DNA of 64,000 nt, taken from assembly GCA_021373115.1 (NCBI GenBank), contig JAJFTI010000013.1, positions 1 through 64,000 of the forward strand, read 5' to 3'. Below, piece after piece: positions 54,667 to 62,816 of the stretch. Source of the DNA: Eubacteriales bacterium (GTDB taxonomy: Bacteria > Bacillota > Clostridia > Christensenellales > CAG-138). Position numbers and translations under genes: made by a program. The notes beneath the pieces are model-generated. The model did no database searches. It saw only the letters and a program-made list of their open reading frames with translations, and was not told the DNA's origin. Each line of letters starts with the position of its first letter. Positions within the stretch are counted from its first letter, which is position 1.

Positions 54667-54709
54667 GGCGGAGGGAATGCGAAAGGATTCGGTTCGCGTT
54701 CCCTCCGCC
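54667..54709 (+). other. Strong hairpin after the solute-binding gene
   Basis: GGCGGAGGGAA (54667-54677) pairs with TTCCCTCCGCC (54699-54709), and GCGAA/TTCGC extends the stem. It lies between the binding protein and permease genes and lacks a T run, the third such case in this window. Confidence 0.75.
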
Positions 54710-54736
54710 CGACGGGTATGTTTGGAAAGACAGGAT

Positions 54737-55654
54737 ATGAAGAAAACACGGCATGTCTGCTACTACAAGAGCATTTGGAAATGGAACGGGGCGCTGATGG
54801 CGCTGCCGGGTATCGTGCTGATTGTGGTATTCATTATCGTTCCGTTTCTGATGAACGTCGGGTATGCGTTCACCGACTACAACACCGCAAGCGACGTTCC
54901 CCGCTTCATCGGACTGACGAACTTTCGTAATATGGCGAAGGACCGGGATTTCTGGCTGGTGTGCACCAATACGCTCAAGCTGATTCTGACCTATGTGATC
55001 GGCGGAAACGTGATTGCGATTCTGCTTGGCGTAATGATTACCAATGTCGGCCGGAAATTCGGTAATTTCGTCAAGACGTCGATCTATTTTCCGCAGCTGC
55101 TCTCCATGGTCGTCGTAGGCTTTCTCTGGCGGATCATGTTTAGCTACAACAATGGTCCGATCAATCATTTTCTGGAATGGATCGGCGTTCCGCCGGATCT
55201 GCTGCCGCAATGGCTTGGCGTTCCGGCGCTGATCATCCCTTCCATTTCCACGGCGCTGATCTGGCTGATCTCCGGATATTACAGCATTATTTACCATGCG
55301 GGCATGATGAATATTCCAATGTCCTACTACGAGGTTTCCGCGATTGAAGGCGCGAGCAAATGGCAGGAATTCGTCCATGTCACGCTTCCGTTCCTTGCGC
55401 CGTCCATTACGATCAATACGGTGCTGCTGACGGTTGAGAGCCTTTCCGCTTTTGCCGTTCCCGCGTCCATGACCGGCGGCGGAGGACCGGGAAGGTACGG
55501 AACAACGCTTGCGCTCTGGTCTTATACGACGTACTTCAACAACCATCAGTATGGCAAAGCAATCGCGATATCGGTGGTACTCGGCCTGTTTGCAGTCGTC
55601 CTTGCGTTCATTGAGTTAAAGATTCTGCTGAAGAAGGAGGTGGGCAATTCATGA
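54737..55654 (+). CDS. Carbohydrate ABC transporter permease (MalF-type)
   Basis: A 305-residue membrane protein with six predicted helices. The permease loop reads EVSAIEGASKWQEFVHVTLP near residue 208, the segment that docks with the ATP-binding subunit. The ATG at 54737 was chosen to exclude the hairpin, and its ribosome-binding site (ACAGGA) is weak. Its stop overlaps the next permease gene by four bases. No ATP-binding subunit gene is present, so a shared MsmK-type ATPase elsewhere is likely. Confidence 0.88.
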   Translation: MKKTRHVCYYKSIWKWNGALMALPGIVLIVVFIIVPFLMNVGYAFTDYNTASDVPRFIGLTNFRNMAKDRDFWLVCTNTLKLILTYVIGGNVIAILLGVMITNVGRKFGNFVKTSIYFPQLLSMVVVGFLWRIMFSYNNGPINHFLEWIGVPPDLLPQWLGVPALIIPSISTALIWLISGYYSIIYHAGMMNIPMSYYEVSAIEGASKWQEFVHVTLPFLAPSITINTVLLTVESLSAFAVPASMTGGGGPGRYGTTLALWSYTTYFNNHQYGKAIAISVVLGLFAVVLAFIELKILLKKEVGNS

Positions 55655-56502
55655 AACGGGCACGAACCAAGTCGCTTTCCTGGCAAAATAAGCACATTGG
55701 CTCCAGAATACTGCTGCTGCTCTTTACCATCTTTGTGCTGTTTCCCATTCTGCTGGCCGTGCTGAATTCGTTTAAGCCCATCGCGGCGATTCAGCGGAAT
55801 TTCCTGACCTTTGACCTCAAGGATTTTTCACTGAGCGCTTACGACAAGGTGATCACGATCCTCCGGTTTGGCGAAGGGCTATGGAACACGACGGTCGTAA
55901 CGCTTCTTTCCATTGTGATGACCGTGCTGCTGGGCTCGTTGATGGCGTTTGCGATTTCGCTTGTGAACTCCAAATTCCTCAGAACGGTTTACATGACGTC
56001 GATTCTGCTGATTTGCATCCCGATCCATGCGATTATCCTTCAGCTGGTGCCGCTGCTCAAGTCGATGGGAATACTGAACACCTATTTCGGAACGGCGTTT
56101 GTGTTTACGGCGCTTTCGCTTCCGGTTGCCGTATTTCTCTATACCGGATTTATGCGGACGCTCCCGCGGGAACTCAGCGAAGCCGCCGTGGTGGACGGAT
56201 GCAGCCTCTGGCGCATCTATACGGCAATCTATATGCCGCTGATGAAGACGATTACCGTGACCGTGATCATTCTGCGCGCGACCTATATTTGGAACGATCT
56301 GCTGGTGAGCCTTGTTACCATTTCCGACGCGACGAAGACCATGCTGGTGCCGCGGATGTACGCGTTTAACTCCAGCACGTCTACACGCTGGGATCTGGTG
56401 CTCGCGTCCTCGGTGCTGGTCAGTCTCCCGGTGGCGGCGCTGTACCTTTTCCTGCAAAAATTCTATATGCGCGGTCTCGTTTCCGGGGCAGTGAAGGAGT
56501 AG
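55651..56502 (+). CDS. Carbohydrate ABC transporter permease (MalG-type)
   Basis: A 283-residue partner permease with six hydrophobic segments and the docking loop ELSEAAVVDGCSLWRIYTAI near residue 174. AAGGAGG lies upstream within the MalF-type gene, and the ATGA overlap implies coupling. With the previous permease it forms a heterodimeric channel. Confidence 0.9.
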   Translation: MKRARTKSLSWQNKHIGSRILLLLFTIFVLFPILLAVLNSFKPIAAIQRNFLTFDLKDFSLSAYDKVITILRFGEGLWNTTVVTLLSIVMTVLLGSLMAFAISLVNSKFLRTVYMTSILLICIPIHAIILQLVPLLKSMGILNTYFGTAFVFTALSLPVAVFLYTGFMRTLPRELSEAAVVDGCSLWRIYTAIYMPLMKTITVTVIILRATYIWNDLLVSLVTISDATKTMLVPRMYAFNSSTSTRWDLVLASSVLVSLPVAALYLFLQKFYMRGLVSGAVKE

Positions 56503-56612
56503 AACATTTCGTGCGAGGCCATTCGCCCTGCGCAAAACGCGCGTGGCCTGGTTTTTTTGCGCAATCATAAGTCCGCCCGCAGGGCGGGAATGGAATGAAA
56601 AAGGAGTTTATC

Positions 56613-57083
56613 ATGATTTTTGACCGATTGGAACACGCAAAACAATACTACAGGCTGGGCGAAGGAATTGAGAGAATTCTCCGCTTTTACGAGCAGTATC
56701 AGGATGACGGCGGGGATCTTCCCGCAAGGCTGACGCTGGATGGCGAAAAGGTATTCTTAATCGGGCTGAACTACATCGGCGGCCAGGAAGACGGAAACGA
56801 GCTTGAGGCGCACCGGGAATATGTGGACGTCATGTATGTTGTTGAAGGCGAGGAGATGTTCTATCACAAACCGCTTGCCGATGTTCAGCAGATTACGGCC
56901 GCGTATGACGCGGCGGATGACTGCACGATGATGGCGATCGATCCGGATGCGGCCAGGGTTCATTTTCCGGCCGGACACATCGCCATATTTTTCCCGCAGG
57001 ACGCGCATCTTGCGGCGCAGTGCTGGAGCGCGCCCTGCCGGGTACGCAAATGGATTGCGAAAGTGCGCCTGGATACCCTGTGA
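56613..57083 (+). CDS. YhcH/YjgK/YiaL family protein
   Basis: A 156-residue beta-sandwich protein of the YhcH/EbgC family (DUF386). It shows the expected ELEAHREYVDVMYVVEGEE near residue 65, with the His/Glu metal site, and the later GHIAIFFPQDAHLAAQC. Members are linked to sialic acid or unusual sugar utilisation and may act as anomerases or isomerases. AAAGGAG is just before ATG 56613; an ATG 18 bases earlier would put that site inside the gene. It follows the importer genes and probably shares their transcript. Confidence 0.88.
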   Translation: MIFDRLEHAKQYYRLGEGIERILRFYEQYQDDGGDLPARLTLDGEKVFLIGLNYIGGQEDGNELEAHREYVDVMYVVEGEEMFYHKPLADVQQITAAYDAADDCTMMAIDPDAARVHFPAGHIAIFFPQDAHLAAQCWSAPCRVRKWIAKVRLDTL

Positions 57084-57098
57084 AAGGAAGGAAACAGC

Positions 57099-57446
57099 AT
57101 GGATATTGCGCGATTTGAGCAGGATCACAGGATGAGTGACGTGGTCGTATATAAAAACACGGCATATATTGGCGGACAGATCTGCACGCAGCGGGACGGA
57201 ATCCGCGCGCAGGCTGCGGATACGCTGGCGCTGATCGACCATCTTCTATCCCTTTGCGGCTCGGAGAAAAGCCGTATTCTATATGCGACGATCTATCTTT
57301 TGGATATGAGCAATTTGCCCGAATTTAACGAGATATGGGACGCATGGATCGAGCGGGGATACGCTCCGGCGCGGGCCTGCGTTGGCGTCCAGATGGCAAA
57401 TCCGCGCTGCCTCGTTGAAATTGCGCTGACGGCGGCATGCGGGTAA
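57099..57446 (+). CDS. RidA (YjgF/UK114) family protein
   Basis: A 115-residue RidA-fold protein. The substrate Arg lies in the conserved C-terminal segment ARACVGVQMANPRCLVEIAL, and the N-terminal half has VVYKNTAYIGGQI. RidA hydrolyses reactive enamine/imine intermediates, but paralogues in sugar operons can have other roles. It is 15 bases after the YhcH-like gene. The 139-base gap to the convergent glucosidase gene shows no clear terminator. Confidence 0.88.
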   Translation: MDIARFEQDHRMSDVVVYKNTAYIGGQICTQRDGIRAQAADTLALIDHLLSLCGSEKSRILYATIYLLDMSNLPEFNEIWDAWIERGYAPARACVGVQMANPRCLVEIALTAACG

Positions 57447-57585
57447 CCGGAAGTGCGGACGTTTCCCGAATCGCGTGAACCGGCGTTTTCGGGTTGCCCG
57501 CGAAGCAGAAACTTTTCGACGAACTGCTGCCGGTGATACAAGGATGGAATATCCGGTAACACAGGCTTATGCGTAACAAGATTTG

Positions 57586-59280
57586 CTAACATTCGCCGGA
57601 TTCTTCCGCATAGTATACGACCGCTTCATAAGGCCGCAGGGAGCAAAGCGGCGCATCTTCCGAATAGTTTCGAAGCACGATCTGCCCGATGCGCGGCGGA
57701 GTGTACGGCAAGGGGGCTTCGGCGTCGGTGAAGTTGCAAAATACGCAGAGCGTCTCGCCGTCAAACTGACGCGAATAGGCGAAGATGGAATCGCTCTCCG
57801 GATAGAACATCACAAAATCGCCGTCACGGATCACCGGGTTATTCCGGCGAAAGCGCAGCAGAGCGCGGTAATAGCAAAGCACCGAATCGGAGTCTGCCTG
57901 CTCGGCTTCCGCGTTGATCTGCCGGTAATTCGGGTTTACGCCGATCCAGGGCGTACCCGCCGTAAACCCGGCCTGCGCGCCGGGGGTCCACTGCATGGGC
58001 GTTCGCGCATTGTCACGCCCGGCTTGACGGATATACCGCATCATCTGCTCTCCCGAAACGCTGCCGCCGTCAACAAGCCTGTGGTAGGCGTTCACCGATT
58101 CGATATCGCGGCAGTCCGCTATGGTTTCAAAAGGCGCGTTGGTCATGCCGAGCTCCTCGCCTTGAAAAATGTAGGGGGTTCCCTGCATGAGATATAGGCA
58201 GGTGGCAAGCATCTTTGCCGAGCGCGCGCGGAAGGCGGGGCGGTCGTCGCCAAATTTGGATACCGCGCGGGGCTGATCGTGATTGGACCAAAAGAGGCAG
58301 TTCCAGCCTCTTTGGTGCAGAGCGAGCTGCCAGTTTGCGAGCACGGCCTTCAATGCGCCCAGATCGGTTTTTTGCCCGCTCCATTTGCCAAGCGGCCCGT
58401 CCGACAAAGACGTATGATCAAATGAAAACACCATATTCAGCTCCCCGCGGTCAAACCCCGCGTAACGCAGCGCTTCCGCGGGCGTGACATTGGGCGTTTC
58501 GCCAACGGTCATGTTATCGTACCGGCTCAATACCTGCGCGTTCATTTCGCGCAGGTATTCGTGTACACGCGGCCCGTTGAGGCAGAGTGGTGAAAGATCG
58601 CCGAATTCGCCGTCCGGCGGCCCGTCCGGCAAACCTTCCGGCTTGGATATAAGGCTGATGACGTCCATGCGAAACCCGTCCACACCCTGATCCAGCCACC
58701 AGCGCATCAAATCGAACACTTCGCCTCGAACCGCCGGGTTTTCCCAGTTCAGATCGGGCTGCTTTTTCGAGAAGATATGCAGGTAATACTGGCCGCTCGC
58801 TTCGTCATATTCCCAGGCCGATCCGCCGAACCAGGAACCCCAGTTGTTCGGAGGGGTGCCGTTGCGCCCGTCCCGCCAGATATAGTAATCCCGATAGGGA
58901 CTGTTGCGGTCTGCGCGCGCTGCGGTAAACCAGGCGTGTTCGTCGGACGTGTGATTGACGACGAGATCCATAACGATGCGGATTCCGCGCCGGTGCGCTT
59001 CGCCAAGCAAGCGCTCGAAATCCGCCCTTGTGCCAAAGTCCGGATGAATGGCTCGATAGTCGCTGATATCGTATCCGTTGTCGTCGTTTGGAGAGGCGTA
59101 AACCGGGCAGAGCCAGATTACGTTTGCGCCGAGGGCCTGAACATAATCCAGCCGAAGCGTGATTCCGTTGAGGTCTCCGATTCCATCTCCGTTCGTATCG
59201 AGAAAACTCCTTGGGTAAATCTGGTAGACAACGGCGTCCTTCCACCACTGCGACTGGCGCGAAATGTAGGTTTTTTGCAT
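57586..59280 (-). CDS. GH13 alpha-glucosidase, oligo-1,6-glucosidase type
   Basis: A 564-residue intracellular GH13 (subfamily 31-like) enzyme without a signal peptide. The nucleophile is Asp206 in DGFRMDVISL, the acid/base Glu261 in TVGETPNV and the stabiliser Asp335 in WSNHDQPR. DLVVNHTS and QPDLNWENP are also intact. Val directly after the nucleophile (Asp-Val-Ile) is the residue associated with alpha-1,6 specificity in this family, whereas alpha-1,4 enzymes usually have Thr. AAGGAG precedes the ATG. It is the third gene of a unit with the YesM/YesN-type sensor and regulator and would cleave imported isomalto-oligosaccharides. Confidence 0.92.
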   Translation of the reverse strand: MQKTYISRQSQWWKDAVVYQIYPRSFLDTNGDGIGDLNGITLRLDYVQALGANVIWLCPVYASPNDDNGYDISDYRAIHPDFGTRADFERLLGEAHRRGIRIVMDLVVNHTSDEHAWFTAARADRNSPYRDYYIWRDGRNGTPPNNWGSWFGGSAWEYDEASGQYYLHIFSKKQPDLNWENPAVRGEVFDLMRWWLDQGVDGFRMDVISLISKPEGLPDGPPDGEFGDLSPLCLNGPRVHEYLREMNAQVLSRYDNMTVGETPNVTPAEALRYAGFDRGELNMVFSFDHTSLSDGPLGKWSGQKTDLGALKAVLANWQLALHQRGWNCLFWSNHDQPRAVSKFGDDRPAFRARSAKMLATCLYLMQGTPYIFQGEELGMTNAPFETIADCRDIESVNAYHRLVDGGSVSGEQMMRYIRQAGRDNARTPMQWTPGAQAGFTAGTPWIGVNPNYRQINAEAEQADSDSVLCYYRALLRFRRNNPVIRDGDFVMFYPESDSIFAYSRQFDGETLCVFCNFTDAEAPLPYTPPRIGQIVLRNYSEDAPLCSLRPYEAVVYYAEESGEC

Positions 59281-59289
59281 GGAATGCGG

Positions 59290-60816
59290 TTACTCCTTGC
59301 CGTAGAATTTATTGTATGCCGAGAGAAAATAGTAGGGGTTGGGATAGCCGCAGAGCTCCGCAATCTCCCGCGTGCTCCGCGTCCCCTGCTCTATGAGCTC
59401 CCTGGCGCGCTGCATGCGGATGCGCTGCAGGTATTCCGTAAACGTGCCGCCGGTTTGCGCCTTGAACAGGCGACTTAAATAAATATAGTTCAAATGATAC
59501 CGTTCGGAGAATTCCATGAGGCTGATGTCTTCGGCATAGTGGGTATGCAGCTGGGATACGATCTCGTCCACAATCTGCACGCTTGTTAAAACGTGTTTCT
59601 GACCAAGCGCCTGGGTCACGGCGGTGAATAAATGGTTTAAGTAGCGTTCCATCGCGGGGAGCGACTGCACGCCGCGGATGGACTCGAGATAGCTCCGCCC
59701 GAGTTCGCGGCTGATATTGACCGCAAACCCGGCTTTCTGGCACGATTTTTCCAACGAAAGCGAAAGATCGATCAACGTTTTTTGGAGCGTGCCAACGGGC
59801 AGATATTCCACCGAACGCGCCCAGTCGAGCAGCTGCTCAAGCAAGTGCTCGACTTCCGTGCGGTTCGGGCGCGCAAATATCTCCTGCAGGCGCTTTTCGC
59901 CGACCGGAAGGGCGGGCGGCGCGGAATCCGGCACGGTAACCTGTTCGGCAAAGATCAGCCCGTTTTTGCCCCGATGCAGCAACTGGGCCGCCTGCGAAGC
60001 CAGCCGGAGCGCGCTCTGCGGTTTGTCGAAGGAAATCGGCGCGCGAAGCGCGCCAATTCGAATGTGCCGGCCGGACCGCCGCGCGTCTTCCAAAATGCGG
60101 TTGAGCAGTTCGACGTAGGCGGCGCCGCATTCGCGCGGACCGGACGGGAAAGCAAAAAGCAGCGCGATCAACCCCTCGGAGGAAGAGACCGGCGAAAGCT
60201 CGAACTCCCCGCCTTCCCGAATACACATGCCAATAACCTGCTCCAGAAAGGAGTAGGATTCGCGCACGGGCAAATCCGGCACATGAATGCAAGCCAGATG
60301 GACGGAACGTTCCGCATTGGGAACGCAGTACTCGCTTTCTAAACGCTCCGGTGTGTCACAGAAGGTTTCGCCGCGTTCCAAATGGACAAAGAGCGCGGAC
60401 AAAGCGGAGTTCCGGACGGTCCTTTCACTGCTTTGGTGCAAGGCGCGCTTCTCGACGAGACGTTTGAGGCAGGCGTTCAGCACGTTCGTATCGACCGGCT
60501 TGAGCAGGTAGTCGAACACCTTTGCATGGATTGCCTGGCGCATATAGTCAAAATCCGAATACTCGCTGAGCACGACAACCTCGCAGTTTTGGTGCCGCTC
60601 TTCCATTTGAATGAGCAGCTCTTTGCCGTCGCAGGCGGGCATACGCATATCCGTAATGACGATATCGATGCGTTCGTGCGCGAAGAAGGAGAGCGCTTCC
60701 AGGCCGTTTGCCGCTTCGCCGGCCAGGGAAAGACCCAGATCATCCCAAAGGATGCTCTTGATAAGCCCCTTTCGAATCCACTCTTCATCTTCAACAAGCA
60801 GAACGCGAACGGACAT
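59290..60816 (-). CDS. YesN-type response regulator with AraC DNA-binding domain
   Basis: A 508-residue regulator with a receiver domain (VEDEEW near residue 8, phospho-acceptor Asp56 in IVITDMRMP), a long central region of about 270 residues, and a C-terminal AraC double helix-turn-helix (ISLMEFSERYHLNYIYLSRL near 428 and STREIAELCGYPNPYYFLSA near 480). It is three bases downstream of its kinase gene. It probably binds the 21-base-spaced direct repeats at 62718-62754 to activate the importer gene there. Confidence 0.93.
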   Translation of the reverse strand: MSVRVLLVEDEEWIRKGLIKSILWDDLGLSLAGEAANGLEALSFFAHERIDIVITDMRMPACDGKELLIQMEERHQNCEVVVLSEYSDFDYMRQAIHAKVFDYLLKPVDTNVLNACLKRLVEKRALHQSSERTVRNSALSALFVHLERGETFCDTPERLESEYCVPNAERSVHLACIHVPDLPVRESYSFLEQVIGMCIREGGEFELSPVSSSEGLIALLFAFPSGPRECGAAYVELLNRILEDARRSGRHIRIGALRAPISFDKPQSALRLASQAAQLLHRGKNGLIFAEQVTVPDSAPPALPVGEKRLQEIFARPNRTEVEHLLEQLLDWARSVEYLPVGTLQKTLIDLSLSLEKSCQKAGFAVNISRELGRSYLESIRGVQSLPAMERYLNHLFTAVTQALGQKHVLTSVQIVDEIVSQLHTHYAEDISLMEFSERYHLNYIYLSRLFKAQTGGTFTEYLQRIRMQRARELIEQGTRSTREIAELCGYPNPYYFLSAYNKFYGKE

Positions 60817-60819
60817 TCG

Positions 60820-62637
60820 TCAGCCCCTTTCCGCAGGCAGCGTGATGCTGATGCTCGTGCCAACGCCAACTTCGGTTTCGATGCGCAGACCGGCGCGCTC
60901 GCCATAGAACAGCTCGAGGCGGGATTTGAGATTGATCAGCCCGATGCCGGTTTCCGTATTGGGAATCTGCGTTAGGCGGAACTGCTCATAGATGCGCTCC
61001 AGTTCTTCCGGCAGAATTCCGCAGCCGTCGTCCGAAACCTCAATGTGCAGAAAATCGTCTTCCTGCCAGATGCGAATGGAGAGATTGCCGGGTTCGGGCT
61101 GCGATTCCAGTCCGTGGATGATGGCGTTCTCCGCCATAGGCTGGAGAAACACGCGCGGCAAAACACAATCCATGACGTATTCCGGCACGTTGAGCTGGTA
61201 ATGCAGCCGCTCACCGAAACGGATCTTCTGAATCAGCAGATAATGCTCCACATGCGACACTTCCTCCCGCACGGTGGCGGTGAGGGATTCGCTTTGAATG
61301 GAATACCGCAGCAGGCTGCCGAGCGACCGGGCGAGCGTAACGATTTCCGGCGCCTCGCGCACCTCGGCCATGCTGCTGACGGACTGCAGCACATTGTAGA
61401 GAAAATGCGGATTGAGCTGCGCTTGCAGTGCGCGCAACATGGCCTCCTTATGGCGGATTTCCAGCAGGTATTCGTTTTGAATCGCGGTTTGCAGGCGGTC
61501 CATGAGTTCGTTGAAACTCCGCGCCATCTGCGAAACCTCGTCGTGCCCGCTGACCGCCGCGCGAATGGAGAGGTGCTCGGAATCCACGCGGTTCATCGTT
61601 TGTGCCATCCGCTCAAGCGGACGGCTCAAAATGCGCGAAAACAGCGTTGTGAGCGCGGCGGCGAGCGTAAGAACCGCGATTGCGCTAAGCAGGATTGCGT
61701 CCGAAACGGAATAGGCTTCTTTGGCGTAGACCTCTTCCGGAACGAGCGTCACCACGCGCCAGCCAAACGACGCGACCTCGGAGTGCGCAATCACGTAGGT
61801 GGTGCGCTCGATGGAAAGGAGAGGATCGTTGCGGCCTTCGCTGAAATAAGCGGCAAGGCTTTTTGGAGCGGACTGCCCGGTACGCGATCCGGACGAGTCG
61901 TAGATGACGGACCCGTTTTGATCGACCACGTAAACGAGAGTGGTGGAATCAGCCGAAATGGTCTGCGCCATATGCGCGCAGGTGCTCAGATCCATCGTGA
62001 TATACATGACCCCGACCGGTTCATAGTGCGATTCGGTGTTGACGATTTTGCGCGCGGCGGCATAGACGAGCGGCGCTTTGTTTCCGGCCTTGGAGCGCAG
62101 AGCCATATGCTTTGCCGTCGGCAGCATTTTCAGCCCGCGCTGCCAGGTATCGAGCGATTCGTATAGCGCCGTGTAATCCTCCGGCAGGCCGCAATTTTCG
62201 TAATCTTCATAATGACCGGCTTCGTCCCGGGTGCAGTAGGTGAGCCGCCCCAGCGGGTCGATATAAATAATACTGTAGATATCCGTACGGCTGGACAGGC
62301 GGGATAGAAAAACCGACTTGAGCTGGTCCGTATATCCAACGGGCAGGTTCCTGGGGCCGCTGAGCGCGAGGCTCTTCAGATAATCGCGGAATTCGCTGTC
62401 CAGATAGATCGACTGATAGATCGTATTGATCTGGCTTGCGGCCGCGCTGAGCTGCTCCGCACCCATCTGCGCCAGGGAAGCGTTGAGTACGCTGCTCTGC
62501 TCGCGTATGACGGAGAGGGATTTCTGATTGGATATCACCGTAACGAGGCTGAGGGAAAGCAGCAGGATCAGCAGGACGGCAAGGACGAGCTTATATCGGA
62601 TTTTACTTCCCAGCATTTTCATTTTGGAAATCCCCAT
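60820..62637 (-). CDS. YesM-type sensor histidine kinase
   Basis: A 605-residue kinase with helices at about residues 15-37 and 300-325 enclosing a dCache-like extracellular sensor of some 260 residues. A HAMP domain and the His_kinase motif LQAQLNPHFLYNVLQSV follow, with the phospho-acceptor His, and then an ATPase domain (MAENAIIHGLE, DDGCGILPEEL, GIGLINLKSRL). It is divergent from a sugar-binding protein gene, the usual arrangement for oligosaccharide-sensing YesM systems. The start at 62637 has a weak site; ATG 62622 is an alternative. Confidence 0.93.
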   Translation of the reverse strand: MGISKMKMLGSKIRYKLVLAVLLILLLSLSLVTVISNQKSLSVIREQSSVLNASLAQMGAEQLSAAASQINTIYQSIYLDSEFRDYLKSLALSGPRNLPVGYTDQLKSVFLSRLSSRTDIYSIIYIDPLGRLTYCTRDEAGHYEDYENCGLPEDYTALYESLDTWQRGLKMLPTAKHMALRSKAGNKAPLVYAAARKIVNTESHYEPVGVMYITMDLSTCAHMAQTISADSTTLVYVVDQNGSVIYDSSGSRTGQSAPKSLAAYFSEGRNDPLLSIERTTYVIAHSEVASFGWRVVTLVPEEVYAKEAYSVSDAILLSAIAVLTLAAALTTLFSRILSRPLERMAQTMNRVDSEHLSIRAAVSGHDEVSQMARSFNELMDRLQTAIQNEYLLEIRHKEAMLRALQAQLNPHFLYNVLQSVSSMAEVREAPEIVTLARSLGSLLRYSIQSESLTATVREEVSHVEHYLLIQKIRFGERLHYQLNVPEYVMDCVLPRVFLQPMAENAIIHGLESQPEPGNLSIRIWQEDDFLHIEVSDDGCGILPEELERIYEQFRLTQIPNTETGIGLINLKSRLELFYGERAGLRIETEVGVGTSISITLPAERG

Positions 62638-62672
62638 AGTTTCTTGGTATGATTTCGTTGGATCATGATTCT

Positions 62673-62678
62673 ATTATA
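62673..62678 (-). promoter_or_regulatory. -10 box for the sensor/regulator/glucosidase unit
   Basis: A perfect TATAAT on the minus strand (62678-62673), about 36 bases before the kinase start. No good -35 box lies at 16-18 bases, so activation by a protein is likely. Confidence 0.45.
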
Positions 62679-62717
62679 TCGGCAGATCCATGTTTCGCAT
62701 CGAAAAATCCGCAAGAG

Positions 62718-62771
62718 GCTAAATCATTTGAAAGACAAGCTAAATGATTTGAAAACCAACATTGATAGAAT
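62718..62771 (+). promoter_or_regulatory. Direct-repeat activator site and promoter
   Basis: GCTAAATCATTTGAAA (62718-62733) and GCTAAATGATTTGAAA (62739-62754) differ at one base and are spaced 21 bases apart, two helical turns. A TAGAAT -10 box follows at 62766-62771 with no -35 box. This is the expected form of an AraC/YesN-activated promoter. Confidence 0.7.
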
Positions 62772-62816
62772 GAGGGCAGCAAGTCCACATCCATCATATC
62801 AAAAGGAGAGAGATTT

